From the NCBI GenBank assembly GCA_001600695.1, contig BCKQ01000002.1, positions 1,747,340 through 1,811,339 of the forward strand: a DNA stretch of 64,000 nucleotides. Reading direction: 5' to 3'. Shown here piece after piece: positions 31,110 to 41,700 of this stretch; within the stretch, counting starts at the first letter, position 1; each line of letters starts with the position of its first letter. The position numbers and the translations under genes are program-made. The DNA is from Ascoidea asiatica. Its lineage: Eukaryota > Ascomycota > Saccharomycetes > Ascoideales > Ascoideaceae. The notes under the pieces were generated by a model that worked only from the letters and a program-made list of their open reading frames with translations, was not told the origin of the DNA and did not search any database.

Positions 31110-31849
31110 ATATTCTATTTAAAAGGAGAATATTAATTGGAAAGTAAGAAAAAAAAGAAAAGATAAAGGAGAATTATAATAAAACCGAAAAAGAATTTAA
31201 AATGAAAAATCAAGTTATTTTTATTTTTGTCTTAATATTTCTCATATTGTCTAAGAGTCTCTATTAGATCTAGATCCAATCTTTTTATTCATTGGATTGT
31301 TGGGGTTTAATTAATTTTGGAAATATCCAAGAACTAATTCGATTAGATTGGAGTTTAACGAGGAGTTATGCCTTTAGAAATCCTCCAGTGAACTCAAAGA
31401 CTCTGAACATGTCTCAGACAGGGTCTCTGGTTAATTATTTTACTGGTCCTGCTGTCTCAGCTGCTCTTTCAAAGGTTCTTTTAGCTGCTTTTCACATAGT
31501 TCTTCCAGCAGTTCTGCCAGCACTTTCTGCTTCTTCTGCTTCTTCTGCTTCTGCTGCTGTTTTTGTTTGTGCTGCTGCTGTGGTTTGGCGGCGCGCTGCT
31601 CGATGTGGCAGTGGCAGGCGAATTAAGGTGCTGTCACGGGCCAGCCAATCAGCGGGCGAGCTGTGAGGCACCATCCACATCTGGCAGACCCACAGCTGCA
31701 ATAACAACAACAATAACAAAAATAAAGCATAAAGAACAAACGATTGATCCTTTTCTGATCTTTCTCTATTTCAATCTCTTCATTATTCTGTTTTTATCTC
31801 TCTTTTTTTTTTTTTTTTTTGGATAATTCATCCATTGGTATTCATTAAA
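31110..31849. promoter_or_regulatory. LRR-gene upstream region with GC-rich island
   Basis: These 740 bp lie between PRP2 and the LRR gene. A GC-rich, CTG/CTT-repeat-like island (about 31440-31700) contains GTGGCAGTGGC, a CCAATCAG (31645-31652, Hap-type core) and many GCTGCT units. A pure T19 tract (31803-31821) sits about 30 bp before the ATG. Apparent ORFs inside the island are side effects of its composition. Confidence 0.55.
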
Positions 31850-33901
31850 ATGGATCACAATGATAACAACAATAATAATAATGGAAAGCCTGGATTCTCA
31901 TCTTTTTCAAATAAGAAAAGATTTTTATCTGATCTTCCTCTGCTTCCTTCAATTCCAAAAAGAAGGTTGCTAAATAACCCTAATTCAAACTTAGATTTGA
32001 ATTTTAATTCTAATAATAATCAAGAAGTAAATAGACATACATTATATAGAAGAAATTCAAGAGATTCAATTTCTTCGAAAACCTCAAGTAGTTTATTTTG
32101 TTCTACTGATTTATCAAGTGAATCGGTTTATAATTTTGGTAATGATATTCCAAACTATAATAATATAAATAATCTCAATAACAATATCAATAATAATAAT
32201 AATAATAATAATCATACTTATAATTCTGATAATTTCCCTTCAATTGATATCAATATAAGAAATAATAATATTAATAATCCTCCAAGTTCTCCAGTTTCTT
32301 CTTATGATATAAATCCAGATGAAACTTTAAATGATATTCAATTTAATCAATTAATATCTCCATCTTTATCAAATATCAATAACGAAAATCAAAGTAAAAT
32401 TCAATTAGATTCTGATGATACGGATTTTGATATTAATTTAGATAAATATGGTAGAATTCAATCAAATTACATCAATTATAGTGATATTGAATCAATTTCT
32501 GATGATATAAACCCAATCAATAATAATAATAATAATGACAGTAATAATATCCTATCTCAATCTCAATCTCAATCTCAATCTCAATCTCAATCTCAATTTC
32601 AAGCTTATTCTAAATCCCAGTCTTATAATCAATCTCATAGTATTCAGATGATTAATATTGATAAAGATCAAGAAAACATTCATCAAATTGTAAAAACTAT
32701 AATTTCTGATGCTTTTAATAATGATTCAATAGAATTTCAAAAAAATCAAATCTTAAATTTTGATGGTTTAAATTTAATCTCAATTCCAAATGCAATCTCA
32801 GATTTAAAAGATTTAGTTTTATTTGATAAAAATGCAAATATTATCAAACAACCAAATTTTCAACTATTTTTTCATCATAATAATTTAATTAATATTAATC
32901 CGAGATTATTTAATATTTCAAATATTGTTGTATTAAGTTTAAGAGATAATAATTTATCTTCATTACCAGGTTCAATAAATTTATGTTCTAAGAATTTAAA
33001 ATCTTTAAATTTATCTTTAAATAATTTTAAAACTTTACCATGGCAAATTTTAGATCTTAAAAATCTTGAAACTTTATCAATTAGACCAAATTCAAAATTA
33101 ATTGAATTTAAAAATTTTAAAAAAATTTTACCTTTTAAAAATTTTAGGATTATTATTGATTCAACTTTAAATAATTTTGCAATTTGTAAATTTGTTTCTT
33201 CAATAATTTTTAGTGATTTAAATTTACAAAAAAAAATTAATAAAATTAAAAAAAATGAATCAAAAACAATAAATTTACTTAAAAATTTTTATATTTCTTC
33301 TTTTAAATCTAATAATAATAATACTTATTCAAATTCTCAAAAATTATTAATTGATGATTTAAAATATCAATTATTTTTAAAAAATAAAAAACAGAAAAAA
33401 AAAATTCAAAAAATTATTAATGAATCGATTTCTCATACTCCAAAATTATCTGAACTTTGTTTAAGAAATATAAGTAGTTATAAATTTCACTCAGATTTTG
33501 AATATAAATCTTGGACAAAAGGTATTAATAAAGTTCATTTACAATCAGTTTCAAAAGCTTTAATTTGTGGTTCTAATAATGAAATTTGTTTTATTTGTAA
33601 AAATGTTTTAATATATTCCGTTGCTCATGTTATTGAATGGTGGGATATTTTAGGTAATAAACTTGTGCCAATTAAAAAAAAATTTTGTTCAGGTGGTTGT
33701 ATAAAAGAATATGAATCAAATAATTTCAATAGTTATTCAATGGATGATGATGCTTTTTATTTAGCGAATTTTGAAAAACAATTTGAAAAAGATATTTCAA
33801 TTAATGAAAATGATAATCCAAAATTAAATGATGATGATTTAATAGATACCGATATAGATCAAGAAATGGATGAAAATATAGGAGATATGGAGTCTTTTTG
33901 A
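31850..33901 (+). CDS. Leucine-rich-repeat protein with C-terminal Cys motif
   Basis: This 683-residue protein starts at the ATG at 31850 (MDHNDNNN). An Asn/Ser-rich N-terminal half includes a Ser-Gln repeat. A short LRR block follows at about residues 300-425, with segments such as NNLININPRLF, VLSLRDNNLSSLPGSI and SLNLSLNNFKTLPWQI. After a Lys-rich linker comes a compact C-terminal domain with CFIC...KKKFCSGGC (about residues 585-625). This CxxC...CxxxC arrangement could bind zinc. It is followed by an acidic tail. I recall LRR-plus-Cys proteins of this layout across fungi but cannot give a function. A signalling or scaffolding role is possible. Confidence 0.7.
   Translation: MDHNDNNNNNNGKPGFSSFSNKKRFLSDLPLLPSIPKRRLLNNPNSNLDLNFNSNNNQEVNRHTLYRRNSRDSISSKTSSSLFCSTDLSSESVYNFGNDIPNYNNINNLNNNINNNNNNNNHTYNSDNFPSIDINIRNNNINNPPSSPVSSYDINPDETLNDIQFNQLISPSLSNINNENQSKIQLDSDDTDFDINLDKYGRIQSNYINYSDIESISDDINPINNNNNNDSNNILSQSQSQSQSQSQSQFQAYSKSQSYNQSHSIQMINIDKDQENIHQIVKTIISDAFNNDSIEFQKNQILNFDGLNLISIPNAISDLKDLVLFDKNANIIKQPNFQLFFHHNNLININPRLFNISNIVVLSLRDNNLSSLPGSINLCSKNLKSLNLSLNNFKTLPWQILDLKNLETLSIRPNSKLIEFKNFKKILPFKNFRIIIDSTLNNFAICKFVSSIIFSDLNLQKKINKIKKNESKTINLLKNFYISSFKSNNNNTYSNSQKLLIDDLKYQLFLKNKKQKKKIQKIINESISHTPKLSELCLRNISSYKFHSDFEYKSWTKGINKVHLQSVSKALICGSNNEICFICKNVLIYSVAHVIEWWDILGNKLVPIKKKFCSGGCIKEYESNNFNSYSMDDDAFYLANFEKQFEKDISINENDNPKLNDDDLIDTDIDQEMDENIGDMESF
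32555..32596 (+). repeat. (TCTCAA)7 hexanucleotide repeat
   Basis: Seven perfect copies of TCTCAA in frame encode alternating Ser-Gln in the N-terminal region of the LRR protein. Confidence 0.95.
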
Positions 33902-34199
33902 AAAGTTTTAATTTATTTATATTTATATGTTGTTTTTCTTTTTTTTTTTTTTTTCAATTAAATTTAAGTTCTCTTGCATTTTTTTTTTATTCTTCCTTTT
34001 ACTTTTGTTTTCGTTTTAAGTTTTAGTCTTTACATTGTTTTAGTTTTTTTTTTCATATTCACATTTTTATTTTCATTTATATTTTTCGTTTTAATGAAGT
34101 TTTATTTTTATTCATTCTTTTCAAACAGAACATAAACTATTATAACATTTATTAAATTTTTTTTTTTTAATTTTTTAAATTTTTTGATATTTTTTTACT

Positions 34200-35498
34200 T
34201 CAGGGTACACTGAATAAACTAAAATTTCTTACAATATTTGGACCATATTCATCATAATCTTGTTTTGTATGACAATAAGCTTTAAATTCACTTGTTTGAG
34301 CCATTAAACTACCACCAAACCATACAGCATTTCTTTGTCTTCTATGAGAAATTACTTGAACCTCAACTCCACTACTTTTTGCATGAGAAATTTGTTCAGA
34401 AGCTTCAACTCTTTTTTTAACAATATCACGAATATCTCTTTGTAATCTTCTACCAAAATCTTTAAACATTGTTGAACCACCACTTAAAACAATATTTTTA
34501 TAAAGACCTTTTCTAACATCAATTGGAGAAGATTGAATAACTTGATCAACAACAATTGGTAATGGAGTTAAAAAATCACTTGAAGCAATTTCTGGATTAA
34601 AAAAAATTTCTGGAGCTAAAAATCTTTCATAACCAACATCAACTAAACTTTTAATTGTTTTATTTTGAGATTGATAAATATATTGAGCAAATTTTTGTTT
34701 ATCATGATCAAATTTTTTAAATTCTTTTACAATATCTGGACAAACATAACAGAATTGTTGTTTAATTTGTTCTGCGGTACGTAAAGAAGAATCTAATTCA
34801 CCTCTTTCTCTTAACATTTGTTGAATAAATAAAGTTATATCTCTACCAGCTATTGGAATATTTTTAATTGCAGAACCAATTACATAACCTTCAGCGACAG
34901 GTATAACATGAGTTACACCATCACCAGAATCTATTACAGTTCCTGTTAAAACTCTATTTTGAACTTTTGAAGAAGTCCAAGAAGCAGCTAAAGCTAATAC
35001 AGCTTGTACAGCAATATATAAACCTGCACAATTGAAACTTTCAAACATAATTTCAGCAGTATTTTCTCTATTTTCAGGAGGATTTAAAGGTGGTTCAGTT
35101 AATAAAAAATAATGATCTTCAGGTTCACATCTTAAATATTTAAAAATTGAATTTTCCCAAAATCTTTCCATATGATCCCAATTTTCAATTTGTCCATGTT
35201 TTATTGGATATGATAAAGAATATGATTGACCATTTGAAGCATTAATTGCTTCATCACCTATATAAAAATCTAAATCTTCCATACCTCTTTTTGAAGCAAG
35301 ATTATTACCAGAAGAATTATTATTTAAATTTTTTTTATTTGAAGAATTTGAAGAAGATTTAGAAGCTGTTGAAGAACCTGAACGTGTTGCAATTGCTGTT
35401 GGAAATACAAAAGATGGAGCATCATTACCTGCAAACCCTAATTTTGTTAGACCTGTACCATTATCCATGATAACAGCAGGAGTTGCCAAACTTGACAT
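34200..35498 (-). CDS. ARP3: Actin-related protein 3 (Arp2/3 complex)
   Basis: Arp3 is one of the two actin-like subunits of the Arp2/3 complex, which nucleates branched actin at endocytic patches. The 432-residue protein (S. cerevisiae Arp3: 449) keeps the actin-fold phosphate loops ([15 protein letters not shown] at the N-terminus; [14 protein letters not shown] in the middle), the adenosine motif LSGGSTMF and the Arp3-type C-terminus [15 protein letters not shown] Ser/Asn/Lys-rich insert (about residues 40-70) precedes [14 protein letters not shown], in the region where fungal Arp3 proteins vary. It is divergent from CCT5, with 726 bp of shared upstream sequence. Confidence 0.95.
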   Translation of the reverse strand: MSSLATPAVIMDNGTGLTKLGFAGNDAPSFVFPTAIATRSGSSTASKSSSNSSNKKNLNNNSSGNNLASKRGMEDLDFYIGDEAINASNGQSYSLSYPIKHGQIENWDHMERFWENSIFKYLRCEPEDHYFLLTEPPLNPPENRENTAEIMFESFNCAGLYIAVQAVLALAASWTSSKVQNRVLTGTVIDSGDGVTHVIPVAEGYVIGSAIKNIPIAGRDITLFIQQMLRERGELDSSLRTAEQIKQQFCYVCPDIVKEFKKFDHDKQKFAQYIYQSQNKTIKSLVDVGYERFLAPEIFFNPEIASSDFLTPLPIVVDQVIQSSPIDVRKGLYKNIVLSGGSTMFKDFGRRLQRDIRDIVKKRVEASEQISHAKSSGVEVQVISHRRQRNAVWFGGSLMAQTSEFKAYCHTKQDYDEYGPNIVRNFSLFSVP

Positions 35499-36224
35499 TT
35501 TGAGTAATTATTTTTATATATATATACTGTATGAATGGATAATAGATGGTAATTGAATATTGATAGTAAATAATTATTACTATATTAATTAAAGAAGGTA
35601 TATATAATTAATTGATCACTTGTTAATATCAATAACATAGATATATTTCAATGATTCTTCAGATGGATTACCTCTGATGGAAAATGGTTGAAATTCAAGG
35701 TCCTTCTTTTATTGTTTGTATTGTTTTGGCCGTTGTCATCTAAATAAATCTCCAATACCGTAAAAGAAGCATACAGACAGGATCCAAAGAGCTTAACGCT
35801 CTGAAAACTCACGTTTAGGGGCTCTCGTCAAGCGCAAAACGCAGAACTGAAATTATTGCGCGCATTATTAACCCAACAATATCTACCACAGTACTGGTAA
35901 TTACTTAAAAAAGTACCATTTGGCTGGTAATACCAGCTAGGTGGGTTTACATTTATAAAATCACGTGTCTCTTGTGTTTTTCTTTGACATTTCTTCAATT
36001 GAAGTTTTTCAACTGAAGAAGCTAAAATTATGAAAAATAATACTGTAATAAAATTATAACATTGATGTGAATTTTGAATAAATGTTGAATCGGTGTTTTG
36101 ATTTGGATAAAGGATAGATATAATTTTACTACAAATCAATTCATTTTGATTTTTTAATTATTTTTCTTCATTTCTCTTCTTTATAATCTTTCTTATTAGA
36201 TCATATTATATTATATTTTTCAAA
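35499..36224. promoter_or_regulatory. ARP3-CCT5 divergent promoter
   Basis: This GC-richer upstream region (about 35760-35970) is packed with inverted repeats. It has AGAGC-N5-GCTCT (about 35788-35802), two TACCA-N6-TGGTA units (35884 and 35914), CACGTG at 35962-35967, and a 12-bp palindrome CTTCAATTGAAG (35993-36004) flanked by TTCTTCA and TGAAGAA. An apparent ORF at 35828-36139 is not gene-like. Confidence 0.6.
35884..35937. promoter_or_regulatory. Paired TACCA-N6-TGGTA inverted repeats
   Basis: TACCA-N6-TGGTA occurs at 35884-35899 and again at 35914-35929, exactly 30 bp apart. A third TACCA at 35931 makes GCTGGTA-A-TACCAGC with the second unit. The symmetry and spacing (about three helical turns) suggest dimeric protein binding sites. 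I recognise no known factor. Confidence 0.5.
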
Positions 36225-37984
36225 ATGTCTCAAATGATGGAAATGCCTGATATGTCCAATGCAATTGTTGCTCAGGATGAAATGGGAAGGCCATTTATTA
36301 TAGTTAAAGAGTATGTTAACTTAAATTTTTAATAATGAATCAATAAAAATTTATTATAAGTATTTTATATAACTCAATTACTAACTGCTATTCTTATTTT
36401 TATATTTATATTTATAGTCAAGGTAAAAAAAAAAGAACTCATGGAATTGAAGCAACAAAATCTCATATCTTAGCCGCAAGAACAGTGGCAAGTATTGTTA
36501 AAACTTCTCTTGGCCCAAGAGGTCTTGATAAAATTTTAATATCTCCAGATGGTGAAATTACAATAACTAATGACGGTGCAACTATTTTAACACAAATGGA
36601 ATTAGATAATGAAATTGCAAAACTTTTAGTTGAATTATCAAAATCTCAAGATGATGAAATTGGTGATGGTACAACTGGTGTTGTAGTTTTAGCTTCAAGT
36701 TTATTAGATCAAGCTCTTGAATTAATAGATAAAGGTATTCACCCAATTAAAATTGCAAATGGTTTTGATAAAGCTTGTAAAATTGCTTTAAATCATTTAG
36801 ATCAAATTGCAACAGTTATAGATAATGAAAGTAATTTACAAAATAATTCTCTTTTTAAAGCTGCAAAAACTTCTTTAGGTTCAAAAATTGTCTCTAAATG
36901 TCATGATCAATTTGCTCAAATGGCTGTTGATGCTGTAACTTTAGTTGCTGATATGGAAAGAAAAGATGTACTTTTTGATCTAATTAAATTAGAAGGTAAA
37001 GTTGGTGGTTCTTTACAAGATTCAAAATTAATTAAAGGTATTATAATTGATAAAGAATTTTCTCATCCACAAATGCCAAAACATCTTAATGATGTTAAAA
37101 TTGCAATTTTAACTTGTTCATTTGAACCTCCAAAACCAAAAACTAAACATAAATTAGATATTGCAACAGTTGAAGAATTTAAAAATTTACAAAATTATGA
37201 AAAAGAAAAATTTCAAGAAATGATTAATTATGTTAAAGATTCTGGTGCAAATTTAGTTATTTGTCAATGGGGTTTTGATGATGAAGCAAATCATTTACTT
37301 TTACAAAATGATTTACCTGCTGTTAGATGGGTTGGTGGTCCAGAAATTGAATTACTTGCAATTGCAACTAATGCAAGAATTGTACCAAGATTTCAAGATT
37401 TATCTTCAAAAAAATTAGGTACTGCAGGTAAAGTTAATCAATTATCTTTTGGTACAACAAGAGATACAATGCTAGTTATTGAAGAATGTGCAAATTCAAA
37501 AGCTGTTACTATTTTTGTTAGAGGTTCAAATAAAATGATTGTTGATGAAGCTATTAGAGCTTTACATGATTCTTTATGTGTTGTGCGTAATTTAATTCGT
37601 GATAACAGAATTGTTTATGGTGGTGGAGCTGCTGATATTGCATGTTCAATTGCTGTTAATGAAGCTGCTGATAAACAAAAAAGTTTAGATCAATATGCTT
37701 TTAGAGCATTTGCAAATGCTTTAGATGTAATTCCAATGACTTTAGCAGAAAATTCTGGGTTAGATCCAATTGAAACTTTATCAAATATTAAATCTAGACA
37801 AATTAAAGAAAATAATTCTGATTTGGGTGTTGATTGTTTAGGTAAAGGTACAAATGATATGTCTGAATTATTTGTTATTGATCCATTGATAAGTAAAAAA
37901 CAACAATTAATGCTTGCAACTCAATTAACTAGAATGATATTGAAAATAAATAATGTGATTATTACTGGAAAAGATGCTTATTAA
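36225..37984 (+). CDS. CCT5: Chaperonin CCT subunit epsilon, spliced
   Basis: Cct5 is one of eight subunits of the cytosolic chaperonin that folds actin and tubulin. The long exon begins inside the conserved region; joining exon 1 (36225-36310) over a 107-bp intron restores the family N-terminus ([24 protein letters not shown]). The full protein is 550 residues (S. cerevisiae: 562). Visible motifs are LGPRGLDK (60-67), NDGATIL, the catalytic GDGTTG, the epsilon-typical [13 protein letters not shown] and [15 protein letters not shown], and the C-terminal [10 protein letters not shown]. Identity to yeast Cct5 is very high. The head-to-head position with ARP3 is notable because actin-family proteins are CCT clients. 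Confidence 0.97.
36311..36417 (+). other. CCT5: CCT5 intron
   Basis: The donor is GTATGT at 36311, the branch site an exact TACTAAC at 36379-36385, and the acceptor TATAG ends at 36417. Splicing completes an Asp codon (GA|T) and joins IIVK to DQGKKKR, matching other Cct5 proteins. Confidence 0.95.
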
Positions 37985-38754
37985 AGTTATATAAATTTCA
38001 TTAAGATTTATTAATTTCATAATTTCATAATTTCATAGTTTCATAAATTTGTGTATACATATCAATTTTCTTTTTTCTCAAGCCTAGAATGATTTCATTT
38101 CATTTAATTTCAATTAATAATATCATTATTTCAATCATTTATTGTTGAATTCCATTGCAATTCTTCTATATTTTTATTTTACAATAACTATAATAGCCAT
38201 AATAGCCATGATAGCCATGATGTAAAGTACAGTAGTTATGGCAGATTATTATCCAGATTGCGGACTTGATTTTCCAACAACCACGGAAGAAGCTACATCC
38301 GTTACCCAATCTCCCACTTCGAGCTGTGACAGAAATTAAAGTAAAGTAATTCTATTCTGCTTTATATTCTATTCAATAACGTTAGCAGTTACTCAATTAT
38401 ACCACTGCAATAATAAAAAAGTATTAAAGATTAGATCATTAAACTCTTTGATAGTTTATATTATCATATTTATAATTTATCATCAAAATATTAAAATATA
38501 ATATAATATAAATAATTTAGAAACACTACTTATATGAGAACATATCAAGATTCGCAAGATCAAGATTAATCAATTCCTTTCACTGTTTTTCGAAAACTTT
38601 TCTGTTTATACAAAAATTGATTTATATTTCAAATTTTAAAGTAAAAACTTATCAATTTTCAATCCATTATATAATGAAATAAGAACTCATCATATAAAAT
38701 CAGTAAATCAATAAGTCAATCAATCAATCAATAATACTAATAATCGATTATAAA
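37985..38754 (+). promoter_or_regulatory. TOR upstream region
   Basis: These 770 bp lie between CCT5 and TOR. Three ATAGCCAT units repeat with a 9-bp period (38193, 38202, 38211). A GC-richer stretch at about 38255-38330 contains CCGTTACCC. An A/T-rich leader with CAAT repeats (about 38715-38735) precedes the ATG. No gene was seen. Confidence 0.5.
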
Positions 38755-41700
38755 ATGTCAGATAAAGTAGAATTTTCTGGAATTGATTCATTATTTTCTC
38801 AAATTTGGGAAGGTTTATTTTCTAATAATGCTGATGATAAGTTACGGTATGGAATAAAATTAAAAAAGCTTTTACAACATCCAAAATCTTGTGAAACTTG
38901 TTTTGCAATTCTTTTCCAAAAGACAAAAGATGAAAATTCAAATAAATTAGAATGTCTTTTGATGACAAGATATTTTGCAGAAGCTGCAAATAATGAACCT
39001 GTTAATATTGGTAGAATTAATCAAATTCTTGAACTTTTAAAAAAAGATCCATCTATTTCAAGAGATATAGCTCAAACAATTGGAGTTTTATCAAGACCAG
39101 GTTCTACTCTTGTGAATAAATTAGAATTTTCTATAAAAACTGCTGCTGAAAATCTTCGAAATAAAAGAGAAGCAAATAAATTATTTGCTTTATATCTATT
39201 ACAAGAATGTTGTAAAAATAATATGCCAGTAACTTCAAAAATAATAATTCCTTCGATTTTAGATCTTCTTTATTTAACTTTAAAAGATTCAAGTCTTAAA
39301 GTTAGAGATGAATCTGCAAAATTATTAAATGTTACATTCAATGAATTATTAGTAAAAGATTCAATGCTAGCAACCAATTGGTTTCAAAGTTCCTTTGAAG
39401 TTGCTGAAAGAAATACAGAAACTGGAGCTGCTGAAAATATTCATTGTGGATTATTAGTATTTAGAGAATTAGCTTCAATTGCAAATCAAATTGTTAAAAG
39501 ATACAAAGCTTATGGTTCTGAATATTCTTTACAAAATCAAAAAACTTCTCAAAAACAAAATCTTTTAATGTTAGAAAAATCAATTAATAAAATATATATA
39601 ATATCAATTAAATATAGAGAACATAAATCTTTTGATATTAGAAAAACTGTTACTGAAATTTTACCTTTTGTTGCATCATTTAATCCTAAACATTTTATCC
39701 AAAATTCTTTAACTCAATTAACTGATCAGTATACTACAATAATAAAAAAAGATAAAGATAAAATACCAATTTTATATTTATTTGGAAGATTAGCAATGTC
39801 ACTTGGTTCTGGAGCTTCTTATAGACCTTATTGTGATAGAATTATTCCAATAATAGAAAATTTACTAATTTCTTTAACATATTATTCATCTAATAATTCT
39901 TCTACAACACCCTTACTTTCAGTTTTTGGAACTGTTAATAATTTGAAACATGAGAAAAAATTTGAATTAGAGAAAGCTTTATTTTATTGTTTATCCAATT
40001 TAGCAGATTGTTTAAAAGAAAATTTACTAAGCTCATTCAGAAATGATATTGTTGGTTTACTTTCTGGATTTTGTATTACTGAACATTTAATTACTTTACT
40101 TGGAATTTTAATTCGTAATATTCCTACCTTAGAAGATTCAATACTAGAAAAATTTATGAACGTTATTTCAAAGTATCTTGCTGGTTGTAACTTTATTTCT
40201 CCTGGATTACCTTTTGCAAATTTAGGTCAATCAGAAAAGAAAAGAATTTTAAGTGAAGTAAGTATACAAACTGCAATAAATGGAAAAGGAAACTATTATA
40301 GGGTTACTAATAATCCCTTATCAAAGGAAAATCTTGTTGAAGGTCAAGATCCTTATAAATGTCAGCTTTCAAGTCGATTAATTGAAAATGGATCTAGTGG
40401 GTTTTCAAAACCCAATAGTAGTATTGCATCCATAAGGGATCTTGCTGATTTCAAAGAAGCGGCAAAAGCTAGACAGACTCTATTACAAGGATATGGATTT
40501 CTTTCAAACACAAATAATAACTATAATCAGAATGATAATAGTGGTGTCATGTCAATTGCATACAATGACAAACTTCTCATAAGGCAATGTTTTGAGATGC
40601 TTAATACATTAAATTTTAGTAGAATTTATGCTTTGAATGAATTTTCTAGATTTGTTATTTTGAATTATACTGACACTGAAGATAAAACTGTAAGAAAATT
40701 AGCTGCAATTACTGCTTGTAACTTATTCTTACTGGACCCAATTGTTGATGAAGTATCTTTGAATGCATTAATGGCAATGAGTGAACTTTTAAATCATCTT
40801 TTAGCTGTTGCAATTACTGACACTTCTGCAGAGATTCGTGGTGAAGTTCTCTCCTGTTTTACGGAAAAATTTGATTCCCAATTATCTCAAGCAAATAATG
40901 TCCAATTATTATTATTAGCTTTAAATGATTCAAATTTCGTGGTTAGAAAAAATGCTTTAACAATTTTAGGTAAATTGTCAAATAAAAATCCTGCTTATAT
41001 TGTTCCTTCTCTTAGAAAAACTTTGATTCAGCTTTTAACAGATCTTGAATTCTCTGGAGTGGAAACAATTAAAGAAGAAAGTGGTTTACTTTTAACAGAG
41101 TTGATCAAGTCAACTAAAAATTTAGTCAAACCATATGTCAAGCCAATATTGGAATGTTTTATTCCTATAATTTCAAGAAATGATGTTTCTACTTTAAATT
41201 TTATCACAGTTAAATCCCTTGGGATATTAGCCTCCATTGTAGGTGAAAATTTTAGGCCCAATTTGAAAGATTTATTACCTTTGCTACTTGATGGGTTGAA
41301 AGAAAATTCCAACGCCATTTCCGAGGAAGAAAAAATTGCAATTTTGACTACTTTGTCTCAGATTGCGTTTCATTCTGCTTATGTTATTGATCCGTATTTA
41401 GAGTATCCAGATCTTATGAATACTCTATTGGAAATGATAAGTAATGATCCTTCCAAGCAAGTCAGGGAAGAAGTGTCTCGCGTTATTGGGTCTTTAGGGG
41501 CCATTGATCCTTTCAAAATAGTTGAAGCAGAAAGAAAAAAAGCCAGAATGAAAATTTACAGTGTCGTTCCTGATGATATAGGTGAAAAAGAATTAGCTAT
41601 AACTACAAATATTATGCATGCAGCAAGTGAGGATATTAAGGCTCCTGAAGTTTTGCAAAGGAATGTTCCTATTGATATCTTGTTATTGATGCAAAGAGAT

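Noticed and set aside
31292-31826. Overlapping Ala/Leu/Ser-rich ORFs on both strands in the island before the LRR gene
   Set aside because: They come from CTG/GCT-repeat composition of the GC-rich island and lack any domain pattern.
35991-36020. Possible heat-shock element (TTC/GAA array) before CCT5
   Set aside because: The TTC and GAA units are not spaced at the required 5-bp period, so it is reported only as a palindrome.
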